Shown here: one piece after another, positions 27,440 to 35,872 of the stretch
Layout of the letters: each line of letters begins with the position of its first letter
Position numbering within the stretch: position 1 is the stretch's first letter
Assembly (NCBI RefSeq): GCF_900107395.1
Contig: NZ_FNPW01000001.1
Location: forward strand, 530,077-594,076
DNA length: 64,000 nucleotides
Source of the DNA: Pseudomonas sp. NFIX28
Lineage (GTDB): Bacteria; Pseudomonadota; Gammaproteobacteria; Pseudomonadales; Pseudomonadaceae
Reading direction: 5' to 3'
The notes under the pieces: model-generated
Told to the model about the DNA's origin: nothing
Database searches by the model: none
The model's input: only the letters and a program-made list of their open reading frames with translations
Position numbers and translations under genes: made by a program

Positions 27440-27997
27440 TCAGCCGCCCGACACCTTCCAGTGCTTGACGTCGTCGGCGAAGATCACCTGGCGCACCTCA
27501 TGGGCGATGCCGTAGGCCAGCGACTCGTGGGCGGCAATGACCTTTTCCTCGGCCGACAGGCATTTGAAGATGTCCAGCTTGGTGGCGGCCTCGGCGGTTT
27601 CCAGCTCGTAGATTTTCACGTAGCGCGCCAGGTCGTTGTCCAGGCTGGAGAGGTATTCGCGCAGGCGCTGGTGGTCCACCGAGCTCTGGCTGAAGTACCA
27701 GTTCATCGGGTGGATCAAAAAGCGTGAGTGCGGCGTGGTGATGCGCCGGTTGGCGGCCAGGAACATGATGATGCCCATGGATTCGATGTTGCCGGCGTTG
27801 ATCGCGCACAGCGGCACCGGCAGCGACTTGAGAAAGGTGTAGAGGGTGAAGCCGAAGTTGGTGCTGCCGCCGGTGGTGGACAGGTTCAGCAGCAGCGAGG
27901 TAGCGCCTTGCTCGATCGCCTCCAGGCAACTGTCGCGAAAGCGCTCGGTGGTGCCCTGGTCGATCTGGCAATGAAAATGCACGATGTGCTCGGTCAT
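27440..27997 (-). CDS. ClpP-like serine protease
   Basis: A 185-residue protein of the ClpP/crotonase fold. Ser73 (NIESMGIIMF) and His96 (RFLIHPM) stand where ClpP has its catalytic Ser and His, 23 residues apart, against about 25 in classical ClpP. The flanking PHSRFLIHP matches the conserved NSR.MIHQP. The N-terminal region that docks ClpX/ClpA is short and divergent, so it is probably an accessory, possibly ATPase-independent, ClpP. It is not beside clpX. ATG 27997 opens MTEHIVHFHCQID. Confidence 0.78.
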   Translation of the reverse strand: MTEHIVHFHCQIDQGTTERFRDSCLEAIEQGATSLLLNLSTTGGSTNFGFTLYTFLKSLPVPLCAINAGNIESMGIIMFLAANRRITTPHSRFLIHPMNWYFSQSSVDHQRLREYLSSLDNDLARYVKIYELETAEAATKLDIFKCLSAEEKVIAAHESLAYGIAHEVRQVIFADDVKHWKVSGG

Positions 27998-28147
27998 CGG
28001 ACGGCCTCCCAGTGTGGGCCACAGCGCGTGGCCAGGCTCTACGATTGAGCACGGGAAGCGGCGAAAGTTTCTCGTCGATTGCCGCTGGCCGGGCCTGTCG
28101 ATCCGCGCTGGCGGGCGGGCCCGGCGGCAGCGGGGCGGGCCGGCGAA

Positions 28148-28444
28148 TCAGCGGCCGGTCCGGTGCAGGACGGGGCGCGGTTCCTGAGGGCTCGCTTCGC
28201 TGCGCGGCTCGGCGAAATCCCGGTTCACCAGGCACAGGTGCTCGATCGCTTCGCGGTACTTGGCCTCGGCCTTGCGGCGCAGGCCGCGGTACTGCTCGAA
28301 CGTCTCGCTGTCCAGCTGCGGGCTCTCCAGGAGCTCATAGGCCCGGGCGTTGAGCGCACGAGCCTGGTTGAACAGCCGCTGGTTCTGCTCCAGGGCGAAC
28401 TTGCGGCAGGCGCGCAGCTGGAAGCGCTGGTGGGTGGTGTCCAT
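28148..28444 (-). CDS. Small helical protein, paralogue of the 18363-18587 product
   Basis: A 98-residue charged helical protein. The core NQRLFNQARALNARAYELL, then LDSETFEQYRGLRRKAEAKY, aligns with the 18363-18587 product, with a Pro/Arg-rich tail added. Start ATG 28444 has a GGAG site; upstream in-frame ATGs lack one. Function unknown. Its position among stress genes suggests a role in the general stress response, which is inference. Confidence 0.68.
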   Translation of the reverse strand: MDTTHQRFQLRACRKFALEQNQRLFNQARALNARAYELLESPQLDSETFEQYRGLRRKAEAKYREAIEHLCLVNRDFAEPRSEASPQEPRPVLHRTGR

Positions 28445-28759
28445 GACATTCTCCGTATTCTGCGAAATCGGTCGCCACGCCCAATGGCCAGTGGCAAGGT
28501 CCGGGCCCGGGTATCCCCAATGCGCGGGCCGTGCATCGGTAATCATTCGACCGGGGCCTGTCTCGCGGGACTGCAAAAATAATCAGCAGAAAAATCGTTG
28601 GATCGGAGGCGTTCCAGCGCCTCGAAAAATCAGGTTTTTCAATAGGTAACGGCCGCGGCAAAAAACCGCGACCGCCTATCCACTGCCTCGCACGCCGTGG
28701 CACTGCCCCTGCCTAAGCGAATAAGGCCCGGATTCACCGGACCTGCTGTGAGGTGCATC
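28445..28759. other. Divergent intergenic region, 315 bp
   Basis: Lies between two divergently transcribed small genes. The middle (about 28565-28660) is AT-rich, with several A and T runs, which fits divergent promoters; I cannot assign a sigma-factor consensus with confidence. A small GCGG..AAAAAA..CCGCG hairpin lies near 28653-28670. Confidence 0.4.
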
Positions 28760-28963
28760 ATGACCCCTTCAAAACCTGGTCCCAACGATCCACGTTCCCC
28801 TGAAACCGATCCTCAGCAACCCATGCGCAAGCACGACCCGGTGACCGATCCCAATGTCGACGACGATGCCGAACGCAATGAATGGCAAGACGATATGGAG
28901 CGGCCAGACCCCGACCTGCCGGCAGCGGACGAGCCGACCCCGCTGTCCGACGATCGCCGCTGA
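28760..28963 (+). CDS. Small acidic disordered protein
   Basis: A 67-residue protein rich in D, P and E (DPNVDDDAERNEWQDDME), strongly acidic and without hydrophobic segments. A GAGGTG ribosome site precedes ATG 28760. A strong terminator follows 17 bases after the stop, so it is monocistronic. No family recognised; it groups by composition with 27147-27389 and 40476-40739. Confidence 0.65.
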   Translation: MTPSKPGPNDPRSPETDPQQPMRKHDPVTDPNVDDDAERNEWQDDMERPDPDLPAADEPTPLSDDRR

Positions 28964-28979
28964 GCGCTCGCCCCGCAGA

Positions 28980-29010
28980 CAAGCCCGCCCGCGTTGCGGG
29001 CTTGTTTTTT
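28980..29010 (+). terminator. Intrinsic terminator
   Basis: CAAGCCCGC (28980-28988) pairs with GCGGGCTTG (28996-29004) around a seven-base loop and is followed by a run of seven T residues. It ends the transcript of the small acidic gene just upstream. Confidence 0.9.
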
Positions 29011-29095
29011 TACCGCCGTCGCCACGCATGGCACGCCGATAGAACGGGCGCGAAGGCGGGTGGTCAACCCAGAACAACCCTTGCGGACAAACGAT

Positions 29096-29596
29096 ATGAA
29101 CGGCGTCGAACGAGTGGTCGAGTACCTGCGCCAGCAGCACCTGCGGCTGACCACCGCCGAATCGTGCACGGCGGGCGGCATGGTGACCCTGCTGGCCCAG
29201 GTGCCGGGCAGCGGCGAACTGATCGAAAGCGGCTACGTGGTGTATTCGGCCGAGGCCAAGCAGCGCCTGCTCAATGTCAGCCGCCAGACCATCGACACCT
29301 TCAACCTCACCAGTTGCGAGGTCGCCGGGGAAATGGCCGTGGGCGCCTTGCGCGCCAGCCCGGCGACCGTGGCCGTTGCCACCACCGGGCTGCTGGGGCC
29401 GGAGGATGTCGATGGCATCCCGGCGGGCACGGTGTGTTTTGCCTGGGCCTTTTCGCTCGCCGGGCAATTGGCCCTGTTCACTCGCAAGGAGCGGTTTTTC
29501 GGCTCCCGCGAAAAGGTCCAGGAACTGGCATCGCTGCACGGCCTGTTGCAGTTGCCGCATTTTCACCGGGCCGCGCTCAACGGCGAACGGGGTTAG
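29096..29596 (+). CDS. CinA C-terminal-type nicotinamide-nucleotide amidase (PncC-like)
   Basis: A 166-residue stand-alone CinA C-terminal domain. Such enzymes deamidate NMN to NaMN in pyridine-nucleotide recycling. Motifs seen are TTAESCTAGGMVT near residue 20, with the catalytic serine, SGYVVYSAEAKQRLL, and ATTGLLGPE..GIPAGTV. Length fits PncC. It may be a second copy beside the usual recA-linked cinA. The N-terminal domain found in long CinA is absent. Confidence 0.85.
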   Translation: MNGVERVVEYLRQQHLRLTTAESCTAGGMVTLLAQVPGSGELIESGYVVYSAEAKQRLLNVSRQTIDTFNLTSCEVAGEMAVGALRASPATVAVATTGLLGPEDVDGIPAGTVCFAWAFSLAGQLALFTRKERFFGSREKVQELASLHGLLQLPHFHRAALNGERG

Positions 29597-29605
29597 GAGG
29601 GCGCC

Positions 29606-30121
29606 GTGGACGAATCGGCCGAGGACGAGCTGCTTTCCCGCAACCAGCCGGTCCAGGAGGACATGGCGTTGCAGCGCAAGGTCTGGCATTTCGAGCGGGT
29701 CGGCTGGTACGCCCTGGTCGTGATCGTGCTGCTGACCCTGGCCGGGCTGTTTTCCAAGGGCCCGTTGAGCACGCGTGACATCAGCAATGCCGACGACACG
29801 CTGCGCGTCGAATACCAGCGGTTTTTGCGCAACGGCGCGACGGACTCGCTGACCCTGCATCTGCGCGGCGGCGCGTGGCAACTGCTCGAGGTGGAAATCA
29901 GCGGCGAGCTGCTGCAAGGCTTCAGTGTGCAGGCGCTGCAACCCGCGCCGGTCAGGGCGGGGGCCGCCGGCCCCGGCATCAGGCTCTGGGTGCAGGCCGA
30001 CGCCAATGGCCAGGCCCGGGTCTACCTGACGCTACTCAGCACCGGGCTGGGCGGCCATGCCAGCCGGATCCGCCTTGCCGACAGGCCGCCGCTGGCCATT
30101 TTCCAGTTCATTTATCCCTAG
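29606..30121 (+). CDS. Single-pass membrane protein of unknown function
   Basis: A 171-residue protein with one membrane helix at about 34-52 (VGWYALVVIVLLTLAGLF), a short cytoplasmic N-terminus and a periplasmic beta-rich domain. The start is GTG 29606, set by a TAGGAGG ribosome site six bases before it. It is eight bases ahead of a DUF421 gene and probably forms a two-gene unit with it; proteins of this type commonly accompany YetF/DUF421 proteins in pseudomonads. Confidence 0.7.
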   Translation: MDESAEDELLSRNQPVQEDMALQRKVWHFERVGWYALVVIVLLTLAGLFSKGPLSTRDISNADDTLRVEYQRFLRNGATDSLTLHLRGGAWQLLEVEISGELLQGFSVQALQPAPVRAGAAGPGIRLWVQADANGQARVYLTLLSTGLGGHASRIRLADRPPLAIFQFIYP

Positions 30122-30129
30122 GTGATGCC

Positions 30130-30573
30130 ATGGATTCGGTCCTGCGTGCGGCGTTTATCTACCTGGTGCTGATGGTGCTGTTCAAGGTCGCCGGGCGGCG
30201 GTCGCTGGCCGAGCTGACCACCTTCGACCTGGTGCTGCTGATGGTGATCGGCGAGGCCACCCAGCAGGCCCTGGTGGGCCAGGACTTTTCCCTGACCAAC
30301 GCGCTGCTGGTGATCGTCACGCTGATTGCCATCGATGTCGGCCTGTCGCTGCTCAAGCTGCGTTTCGACGGTTTTTCACGGCTGGTCGACGGCGGCCCGA
30401 CCGTGATCGTCGAGCATGGCCGGCTGCTGCACAAGCGCATGCGGCATGCGCGGCTGATAGAGGCCGACATCCTCGAAGCCGCGCGCGCCAGCCACGGGCT
30501 GGAGAGCCTGGAGCAGATCAAGTACGCGGTGATCGAGCGCAACGGCAAGATATCGATCATTGCCTACGAATAA
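30130..30573 (+). CDS. DUF421 (YetF-like) membrane protein
   Basis: A 147-residue protein with three N-terminal membrane helices and a small cytoplasmic domain. The FKVAGRRSLAELTTFDLVLL motif and the later DGGPTVIVEHG and RLIEADILEAAR segments define the DUF421/YetF family. These proteins are linked to envelope or spore-membrane stress in Bacillus; the function in Pseudomonas is unknown. It is eight bases downstream of the membrane-anchored gene and likely acts with it. Confidence 0.85.
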   Translation: MDSVLRAAFIYLVLMVLFKVAGRRSLAELTTFDLVLLMVIGEATQQALVGQDFSLTNALLVIVTLIAIDVGLSLLKLRFDGFSRLVDGGPTVIVEHGRLLHKRMRHARLIEADILEAARASHGLESLEQIKYAVIERNGKISIIAYE

Positions 30574-30656
30574 AGCGGCCGACGGGCGCACCTCGAGGCG
30601 TTGCAGCCGCAAAGGCGCGCCGCGAGCGAAGGGCGGCAGCGGTCGGGCCATCGCCG

Positions 30657-31514
30657 CTAGAGGATCGGCCTGCCACCCGTCACGCCATAGCGCGAGCCGG
30701 AGATGTAGCTGGCTTCATCCGAGGCCAGCAGCACATAAATCGGCGCCACCTCCACCGGTTGCCCAGGGCGCCCCATGGGCGTCTGTTCGCCAAAGCGGCT
30801 GGCGTCTTCCTCGGGGATGGTCGAGACAATCAAGGGGGTCCAGATCGGCCCCGGCGCCACGCTATTGACCCGGATGCCACGCTTGCCCAACAGCTGCGCC
30901 AGGCCGGCGGTGAAGTTGGCGATCGCGCCCTTGGTGGTGGCGTAGGCCAGCAGGGTGGGCTTGGGCATGTCGGAGTTGATCGAGCTGGTGTTGATGATCG
31001 AGCTGCCTTCAGCCATGTGCGTCAGGGCCGCCTTGCACAGGCGAAACATCGCGGTGATGTTGATATCGAAGGTCTTCAGCCATTCGTCGTCGGAAATGTC
31101 CTCGAGTTCGTGGTGGGTCATCTGGTAGGCCGCGTTGTTCACCAGCACATCGATGCGGCCGAACTGCGCGACCGTGCGCTCGACCACGGCGTCGCACACG
31201 GCTTTCTGCGCCAGGTCGCCGGGCAGCAGCAGGCACTGGCGGCCCGCCTGTTCGACCCAGCGCGCGGTTTCGCGGGCGTCTTCGTGTTCGTTCAGGTAGG
31301 CGATGGCGATATCCGCGCCTTCGCGGGCAAAGGCGATGGCCACCGCGCGGCCGATGCCGCTGTCGGCGCCGGTGATCAGGGCGATTTTGTTCGCCAGCCG
31401 GCCCGAGCCGACATAGCTCTGTTCGCCGCAATCGGGCTGCGGCTGCATTTTCCACTGGCTGCCGGGAACCGGCTGGGGTTGGGGCGGGAAGGGGGGCTTG
31501 GGGTAGGTTTTCAT
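30657..31514 (-). CDS. Short-chain dehydrogenase/reductase (YghA/YhdF-type)
   Basis: A 285-residue SDR. After a Pro-rich N-terminal extension (YPKPPFPPQPQPVPG), the cofactor motif TGADSGIGRAVA, the NNAAYQ segment and the catalytic Ser (NTSSINSD), Tyr and Lys (YATTKGA) are intact. This long-N-terminus group is typical of stress-induced SDRs near catalases and Ku/LigD genes. ATG 31514 follows an AGGAG site. The substrate is unknown, and NADP preference is not obvious from the motif. Confidence 0.87.
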   Translation of the reverse strand: MKTYPKPPFPPQPQPVPGSQWKMQPQPDCGEQSYVGSGRLANKIALITGADSGIGRAVAIAFAREGADIAIAYLNEHEDARETARWVEQAGRQCLLLPGDLAQKAVCDAVVERTVAQFGRIDVLVNNAAYQMTHHELEDISDDEWLKTFDINITAMFRLCKAALTHMAEGSSIINTSSINSDMPKPTLLAYATTKGAIANFTAGLAQLLGKRGIRVNSVAPGPIWTPLIVSTIPEEDASRFGEQTPMGRPGQPVEVAPIYVLLASDEASYISGSRYGVTGGRPIL

Positions 31515-31642
31515 CGGTGAGTCTCCTGTCGATATCGGGTATGGACAGAGGCCGGTTTTCACCAGGCCGGACATCTATTGGGAGAACCGCCGAAGCTGAA
31601 AGTTGAAACGCAATGGCCCGCGGCACGACGGGTGGTTGAAAG

Positions 31643-31746
31643 CCCGTAGGAGCGAGGCTTGCCCGCGAAAATCACGGGCACCGCGTTTACCCAGGCGCTA
31701 TGGGTAATCGTTGAGGTCCATCGCGGGCAAGCCTCGCTCCTACGGG
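31643..31746. repeat. REPIN: paired REP elements in inverted orientation
   Basis: Two perfect 26-base arms (31643-31668 and 31721-31746), written CCCGTAGGAGCGAGGCTTGC.., are separated by 52 bases. This is the well-known GTAGGAGCGAGGCTTGCCCGC REP sequence of fluorescent pseudomonads. Inverted pairs of this size are REPINs, non-autonomous elements mobilised by RAYT transposases encoded elsewhere. It sits in the 249-bp gap between the SDR and aldehyde dehydrogenase genes. Confidence 0.93.
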
Positions 31747-31763
31747 ATGGGGGGGCTGGAGGT

Positions 31764-33155
31764 TCAGTTGCGGTCCAGCCATACCGTTTGGGCGTTGCAG
31801 AACTCGCGGACGCCAAAGTGCGACAGTTCGCGGCCGAAGCCGCTTTTCTTCACGCCGCCGAAGGTTACCCGCGGGTCGCTGGCGCAATAGCCGTTGATGA
31901 ACACGCCGCCGGTTTCCAGCTCGGCGCCCAGGCGCTCGGCCAGGGCGACATCCTGGGTGTAGATGGTCGAGGCCAGGCCGAACTCGCTGTCGTTGGCCAG
32001 TTCCAGGGCGTGTCGGGCATCCCGGGCCGTAATGATCGAGGCCACGGGGCCGAACAGCTCCTGCCTGAACGAGGTCATCCGGTCGGTGACGCCGGCCAGC
32101 ACCGTGGGCTGGTAGAAGTTGCCCGGGCCCTCGGCCTTGGCGCCGCCCAGCAGCAGGGTCGCGCCTTCGCCCAGGGTGGCCTGCACTTGCTCGTCCAGCT
32201 CGTCGCGCAGGTCGAAGCGCGCCATGGGGCCGATGTAGGTGGCGTCGGCCAGCGGATCGCCGACCACCAGCTGGCGCGTGGCGGCGACGAACTTCTCGGT
32301 GAAGGCCTCGACCACCCCTTGCTCGACGATCAGGCGCTTGGCGGCGGCGCAGACCTGCCCGGTGTTCTGGTAGCGGCCGATGACCGCGGCCTGCACGGCG
32401 GCGTCCAGGTCGGCGTCGTTGAGCACGATAAAGGGGTCGGAACCGCCGAGTTCCAGCACGCATTTCTTCAGCGCCGCGCCGGCCTGGGCACCGATGGCGA
32501 TCCCGGCGCGCACGCTGCCGGTCAGGGTCACGGCGGCGATCCGCGGGTCGGCAATCGCCTGGGAGACGCCGTCCGCGGTGACGTTGATCACCTCGAACAC
32601 GCCCTGGGGGAAACCGGCGCGCTGGAAGGTTTCCAGCAGCAGGTAGGCGCTGCCCATGACGTTCGGCGCGTGCTTGAGCACGTAGGTGTTGCCGGCGAGC
32701 AGCGCCGGCACCGCGCCGCGCAGCACCTGCCAGATCGGGAAATTCCACGGCATCACCGCGAGGATCGGGCCCAGCGGCCGGTATTCGATGCGCGCCTTGC
32801 CGTTGGGCACCGGGGCCGGCTCGGGAGCGAGCATCGCCGGGCCTTCGGCGGCGTACCACTGGCACAGCTGCGCGCATTTCTCGATCTCGCCGCGGGCCTG
32901 GGCGATCGGCTTGCCCATTTCCAGAGTGATGCTGCGGGCCAGGGTTTCGCCGTTGTCGCGCAGGGCCTTGGCCAGGGCCAGCAGCAACGCCGAGCGCTGG
33001 TCGAGGCTGCTGCGGCGCCACTGGGCGGCCGCCGCCGCGGCCCGGGCGAGGGCGGCGTCCAGCTGCGCGGCGCTTTCATAGCGGTAGTGGGCAATCTGCT
33101 CGCCCGTGGTCGGGTTGATCGAAAGGGCGTGGGTCTGGCTGGAAACGGTGGTCAT
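31764..33155 (-). CDS. NAD(P)-dependent aldehyde (succinate-semialdehyde-type) dehydrogenase
   Basis: A 463-residue aldehyde dehydrogenase. Catalytic Glu235 (CVLELGGSD) and Cys269 (TGQVCAAAKR) are present. PWNFP (near 136) lines the active site and KHAPNV the cofactor site. Length and the IEYRPLGPILAVMPWNFP opening fit the succinate-semialdehyde dehydrogenase/GabD-related group. It is divergent from a LysR gene and probably controlled by it. The true substrate is not shown by context. Confidence 0.88.
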   Translation of the reverse strand: MTTVSSQTHALSINPTTGEQIAHYRYESAAQLDAALARAAAAAAQWRRSSLDQRSALLLALAKALRDNGETLARSITLEMGKPIAQARGEIEKCAQLCQWYAAEGPAMLAPEPAPVPNGKARIEYRPLGPILAVMPWNFPIWQVLRGAVPALLAGNTYVLKHAPNVMGSAYLLLETFQRAGFPQGVFEVINVTADGVSQAIADPRIAAVTLTGSVRAGIAIGAQAGAALKKCVLELGGSDPFIVLNDADLDAAVQAAVIGRYQNTGQVCAAAKRLIVEQGVVEAFTEKFVAATRQLVVGDPLADATYIGPMARFDLRDELDEQVQATLGEGATLLLGGAKAEGPGNFYQPTVLAGVTDRMTSFRQELFGPVASIITARDARHALELANDSEFGLASTIYTQDVALAERLGAELETGGVFINGYCASDPRVTFGGVKKSGFGRELSHFGVREFCNAQTVWLDRN

Positions 33156-33256
33156 GGCAGCGTCCTGTGAGCTGGGGAATGGCTGCAGGTTAGGCTGGCG
33201 GCAGACTTATGAAAACTGAATAATAAAGAGCATGTCTTTCACGTTTGGAGAATGAA

Positions 33257-34135
33257 TTGGATCTGGTGCAGCTGGAAATATTCAAGGCGGTGGCCGAGCA
33301 AGGCAGCATCAGCGCGGCGGCCCAGCTCATCCACCGCGTGCCTTCCAACCTGACCACGCGGATCAAGCAGCTGGAGCAGGATTTGGGGGTGGAGCTGTTT
33401 ATCCGCGAAAAGAGCCGCCTGCGCCTGTCGCCGGCCGGCTGGAGTTTTCTCGACTACGCCCGGCGGATTCTCGACCTGGTGCAGGAGGCGCGGCTGACGG
33501 TCGCCGGCGAAGAGCCGCAGGGGCCGTTTTCCCTCGGTTCCCTGGAAAGCACGGCGGCGGTGCGGATTCCGGCCTTGCTGGCGGCCTACAACCAGCAACA
33601 CGTCAAGGTCGAGCTGGACCTGTCCACCGGGCCCTCCGGGACCATGATCGACGGCGTGCTGGCCGGGCGCCTGACCGCGGCCTTCGTCGATGGCCCGGTG
33701 CTGCACCCGAGCCTGGAAGGCGTGCCGGTGTTCGACGAGGAAATGCTCATCATCGCGCCGCTGGGGCATGCGCCCATCACCCGCGGGCGCGACGTCAACG
33801 GCGAGAGCATCTATGCCTTTCGCGCCAACTGCTCCTACCGCCATCACTTCGAGCGCTGGTTCAGCGAGGATGCCGCGGTGCCCGGCAAGATCCACGAAAT
33901 GGAGTCCTACCACGGCATGCTGGCCTGCGTCAGTGCCGGTGCCGGCCTGGCGCTGATGCCGCGCAGCATGCTGGAAAGCATGCCCGGTTGCGGCACGGTG
34001 AGCATCTGGCAACTGGCGCAGCCGTTCCGCTTCCTGCAGACCTGGCTGATCTGGCGCCGCGGTACGGTATCGCGCAGCCTCACCCACTTCGTGCGGTTGC
34101 TGGAGGAGCGCGGGGCGGTAGCGGCCAGCTCCTAG
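33257..34135 (+). CDS. LysR-family regulator divergent from the aldehyde dehydrogenase
   Basis: A 292-residue LysR protein. The DNA-binding helix ([20 protein letters not shown]) is at the N-terminus and the effector domain follows. I set the start at TTG 33257 because a GGAG site at 33247-33250 is ideally spaced for it and it gives the usual [12 protein letters not shown] opening; TTG 33245 would swallow that site. The gene is divergent from 31764-33155 with about 100 bases between, the standard arrangement for LysR control. Its stop overlaps the convergent diguanylate cyclase gene. Confidence 0.85.
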   Translation: MDLVQLEIFKAVAEQGSISAAAQLIHRVPSNLTTRIKQLEQDLGVELFIREKSRLRLSPAGWSFLDYARRILDLVQEARLTVAGEEPQGPFSLGSLESTAAVRIPALLAAYNQQHVKVELDLSTGPSGTMIDGVLAGRLTAAFVDGPVLHPSLEGVPVFDEEMLIIAPLGHAPITRGRDVNGESIYAFRANCSYRHHFERWFSEDAAVPGKIHEMESYHGMLACVSAGAGLALMPRSMLESMPGCGTVSIWQLAQPFRFLQTWLIWRRGTVSRSLTHFVRLLEERGAVAASS

Positions 34136-35655
34136 GAGGTCGGCACGGTCTGATTGCGCCCCGCGCGCTTGGCCATGTACAGCGCCGAGTCGGCCTGCAT
34201 CAGTAGGGTCTTGAAGTCGGACGTGGAGGGCACGCAGCTGTAGACCCCGAGGCTGACGGTAACCACGCCGGCGGGGTTCTCCGTGTGGGCTATCGCCAGC
34301 TCCTGCACCGCCAGCCGGATGCTCTCGGCCAGCACATAGGCGCCGCCGGGCTCGGTGTCCGGCAACAGCACCGCGAACTCCTCGCCGCCATAACGCACGG
34401 CGAGGTCCGAGGGGCGGCGCACGCATTGGTCGATGGCCTGGGCGACGGCGCTGATGCAATGGTCACCCGCCACATGGCCGTACTGGTCGTTGAAGCTCTT
34501 GAAATGGTCGATGTCGAGCATGATCAGGCTGATCGACGAGCGCTGGCGCGCGGCGCGCAACCATTCCAGCTCCAGGCTGCGCTCCAGGTGGCGCCGATTG
34601 GCCAGGCCGGTCAGGCCGTCCTGCAGCACCAGCGCCTGCAGCTCCGAGCGCGCCTTCTTCAAATGGCTTTCCACCCGCAGGCCCTTGCGCACCTGCTTGT
34701 ACAGCAGGACGCCGACCAGCAGGTTGACCAGCAGCACCAGCGCGATCATGCCCGTCATCTTGTAGGTGTCGGCGCGCCAGCTGCTGAGGATGGCGTCCCG
34801 CGAGTTGGCCGCCGCCACCACCAGCGGGTATTTCTGCAGCATGCGGTAGCCGAACAGGCGGTCGACGCCATCGATGATGGAATTGACCATCACCGTGTCG
34901 GCGGGAGCATTGGGCAGGTGGATGGAGAAGATTTCGCCCTTGGCCAGGGAGCTGCCGATGAGGTTTTCGTCGAATGGCCGCCTGGCGATGATCGTGCCCT
35001 GGGGCAGGGCGAGGAAGATCGCGCCCTTGTCGTCGATGTTGAAACGGGCGAAGAAGCTGTCGAAGTAGGACATCTTGATAGTCGCCAGCACCACGCCCTT
35101 GAAGTTGCCGTGGGCGTCGTTGACCCGGCGCGAAAAGGGAATGACCCATTCGCCGGTGGTCCGGCTGCGCAGGGCCGGGCCGATGCGCGGGGACAGGGTG
35201 ACGTTTTGCTGGTGGAACTTGAAGTAGTCGCGGTCCGAGTTGTTCGCCGCCACCGGCTGGTAGTCGAAGGAGGTGAGGACCCAGCGGCCGTGCGTGTCGT
35301 AGAAGAACAGGCCATGCAGCTGTTCGGTGGTGAAGACGCGTTTCTTCAGCAGCTTCTGGGTCTTTTCCAGGGCCGCGGGCGACAGGTCGCCGAGGCGCTC
35401 GATCAACTCCTCGAGAATCAGGTTGGCTTCATCGAAGGTGTCGGTGGCCTGTTGCTCGATGGACCATGCCAGGTTGCCGGAGGTCAGCCGCGCCTGCTCC
35501 AGTTCATGGGCCTTGCTGTTGGTGACCTGGATGGCATGGATGCTCAGGATCGAAACCGCCACCACCATCAGGAAGGCGATGGTGACGGCCAGTACGGGAA
35601 GCCGTTTCGACTCCAGGGCGCTGTCCTCGGTGCTGCTGTCGGGTTGTGCGTCCAC
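34132..35655 (-). CDS. Membrane-anchored diguanylate cyclase with periplasmic sensor
   Basis: A 507-residue GGDEF enzyme that should make cyclic-di-GMP. A membrane helix at about 19-42 leads to a periplasmic dCache-like sensor (about 43-295; [11 protein letters not shown] and [10 protein letters not shown] are typical). A second helix at about 298-318 precedes the GGDEF domain, with the active site RYGGEEF near 423 and the allosteric I-site RPSD five residues before it, so product inhibition is likely. There is no EAL domain. Start GTG 35655 has an AAGGA ribosome site; TTG 35682 is the longer alternative. Confidence 0.87.
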   Translation of the reverse strand: MDAQPDSSTEDSALESKRLPVLAVTIAFLMVVAVSILSIHAIQVTNSKAHELEQARLTSGNLAWSIEQQATDTFDEANLILEELIERLGDLSPAALEKTQKLLKKRVFTTEQLHGLFFYDTHGRWVLTSFDYQPVAANNSDRDYFKFHQQNVTLSPRIGPALRSRTTGEWVIPFSRRVNDAHGNFKGVVLATIKMSYFDSFFARFNIDDKGAIFLALPQGTIIARRPFDENLIGSSLAKGEIFSIHLPNAPADTVMVNSIIDGVDRLFGYRMLQKYPLVVAAANSRDAILSSWRADTYKMTGMIALVLLVNLLVGVLLYKQVRKGLRVESHLKKARSELQALVLQDGLTGLANRRHLERSLELEWLRAARQRSSISLIMLDIDHFKSFNDQYGHVAGDHCISAVAQAIDQCVRRPSDLAVRYGGEEFAVLLPDTEPGGAYVLAESIRLAVQELAIAHTENPAGVVTVSLGVYSCVPSTSDFKTLLMQADSALYMAKRAGRNQTVPTS

Positions 35656-35811
35656 GATTGTCCTTGTCTTGCCTGGAATCAAACAGGGCTGTCGTCAGGC
35701 TCCTCGATGACAGCTGCCGCTCGGGTTGAAAAAAGTTGCCAGGGTATCAGCCACGATAGCTCAGGGCTTGTGGCTGCAAGATAAAAAAACAAGGATTTGG
35801 CGCCGCGAGGC

Positions 35812-35842
35812 GGCGGTGCCAGCGGGCACCGCCTGGTTTTTT
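35812..35842 (+). terminator. Possible intrinsic terminator
   Basis: GGCGGTGCC (35812-35820) and GGCACCGCC (35825-35833) with a four-base loop, three bases, then six T residues. It is oriented along the plus strand, where no plus-strand gene ends nearby, so its role is uncertain; it may block antisense read-through into the MscS gene. Confidence 0.45.
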
Positions 35843-35865
35843 GCGAGCAAGCTCGCTGCCACAGG
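35843..35865. repeat. Single REP-like element
   Basis: GCGAGCAAGCTCGC is a perfect palindrome with a two-base loop followed by TGCCACAGG. This GCGAGC..GCTCGC.CCACAGG wording is one of the common interspersed palindromes of fluorescent pseudomonads. It lies between the terminator-like hairpin and the MscS gene end. Confidence 0.7.
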
Positions 35866-35872
35866 GGCCGGG

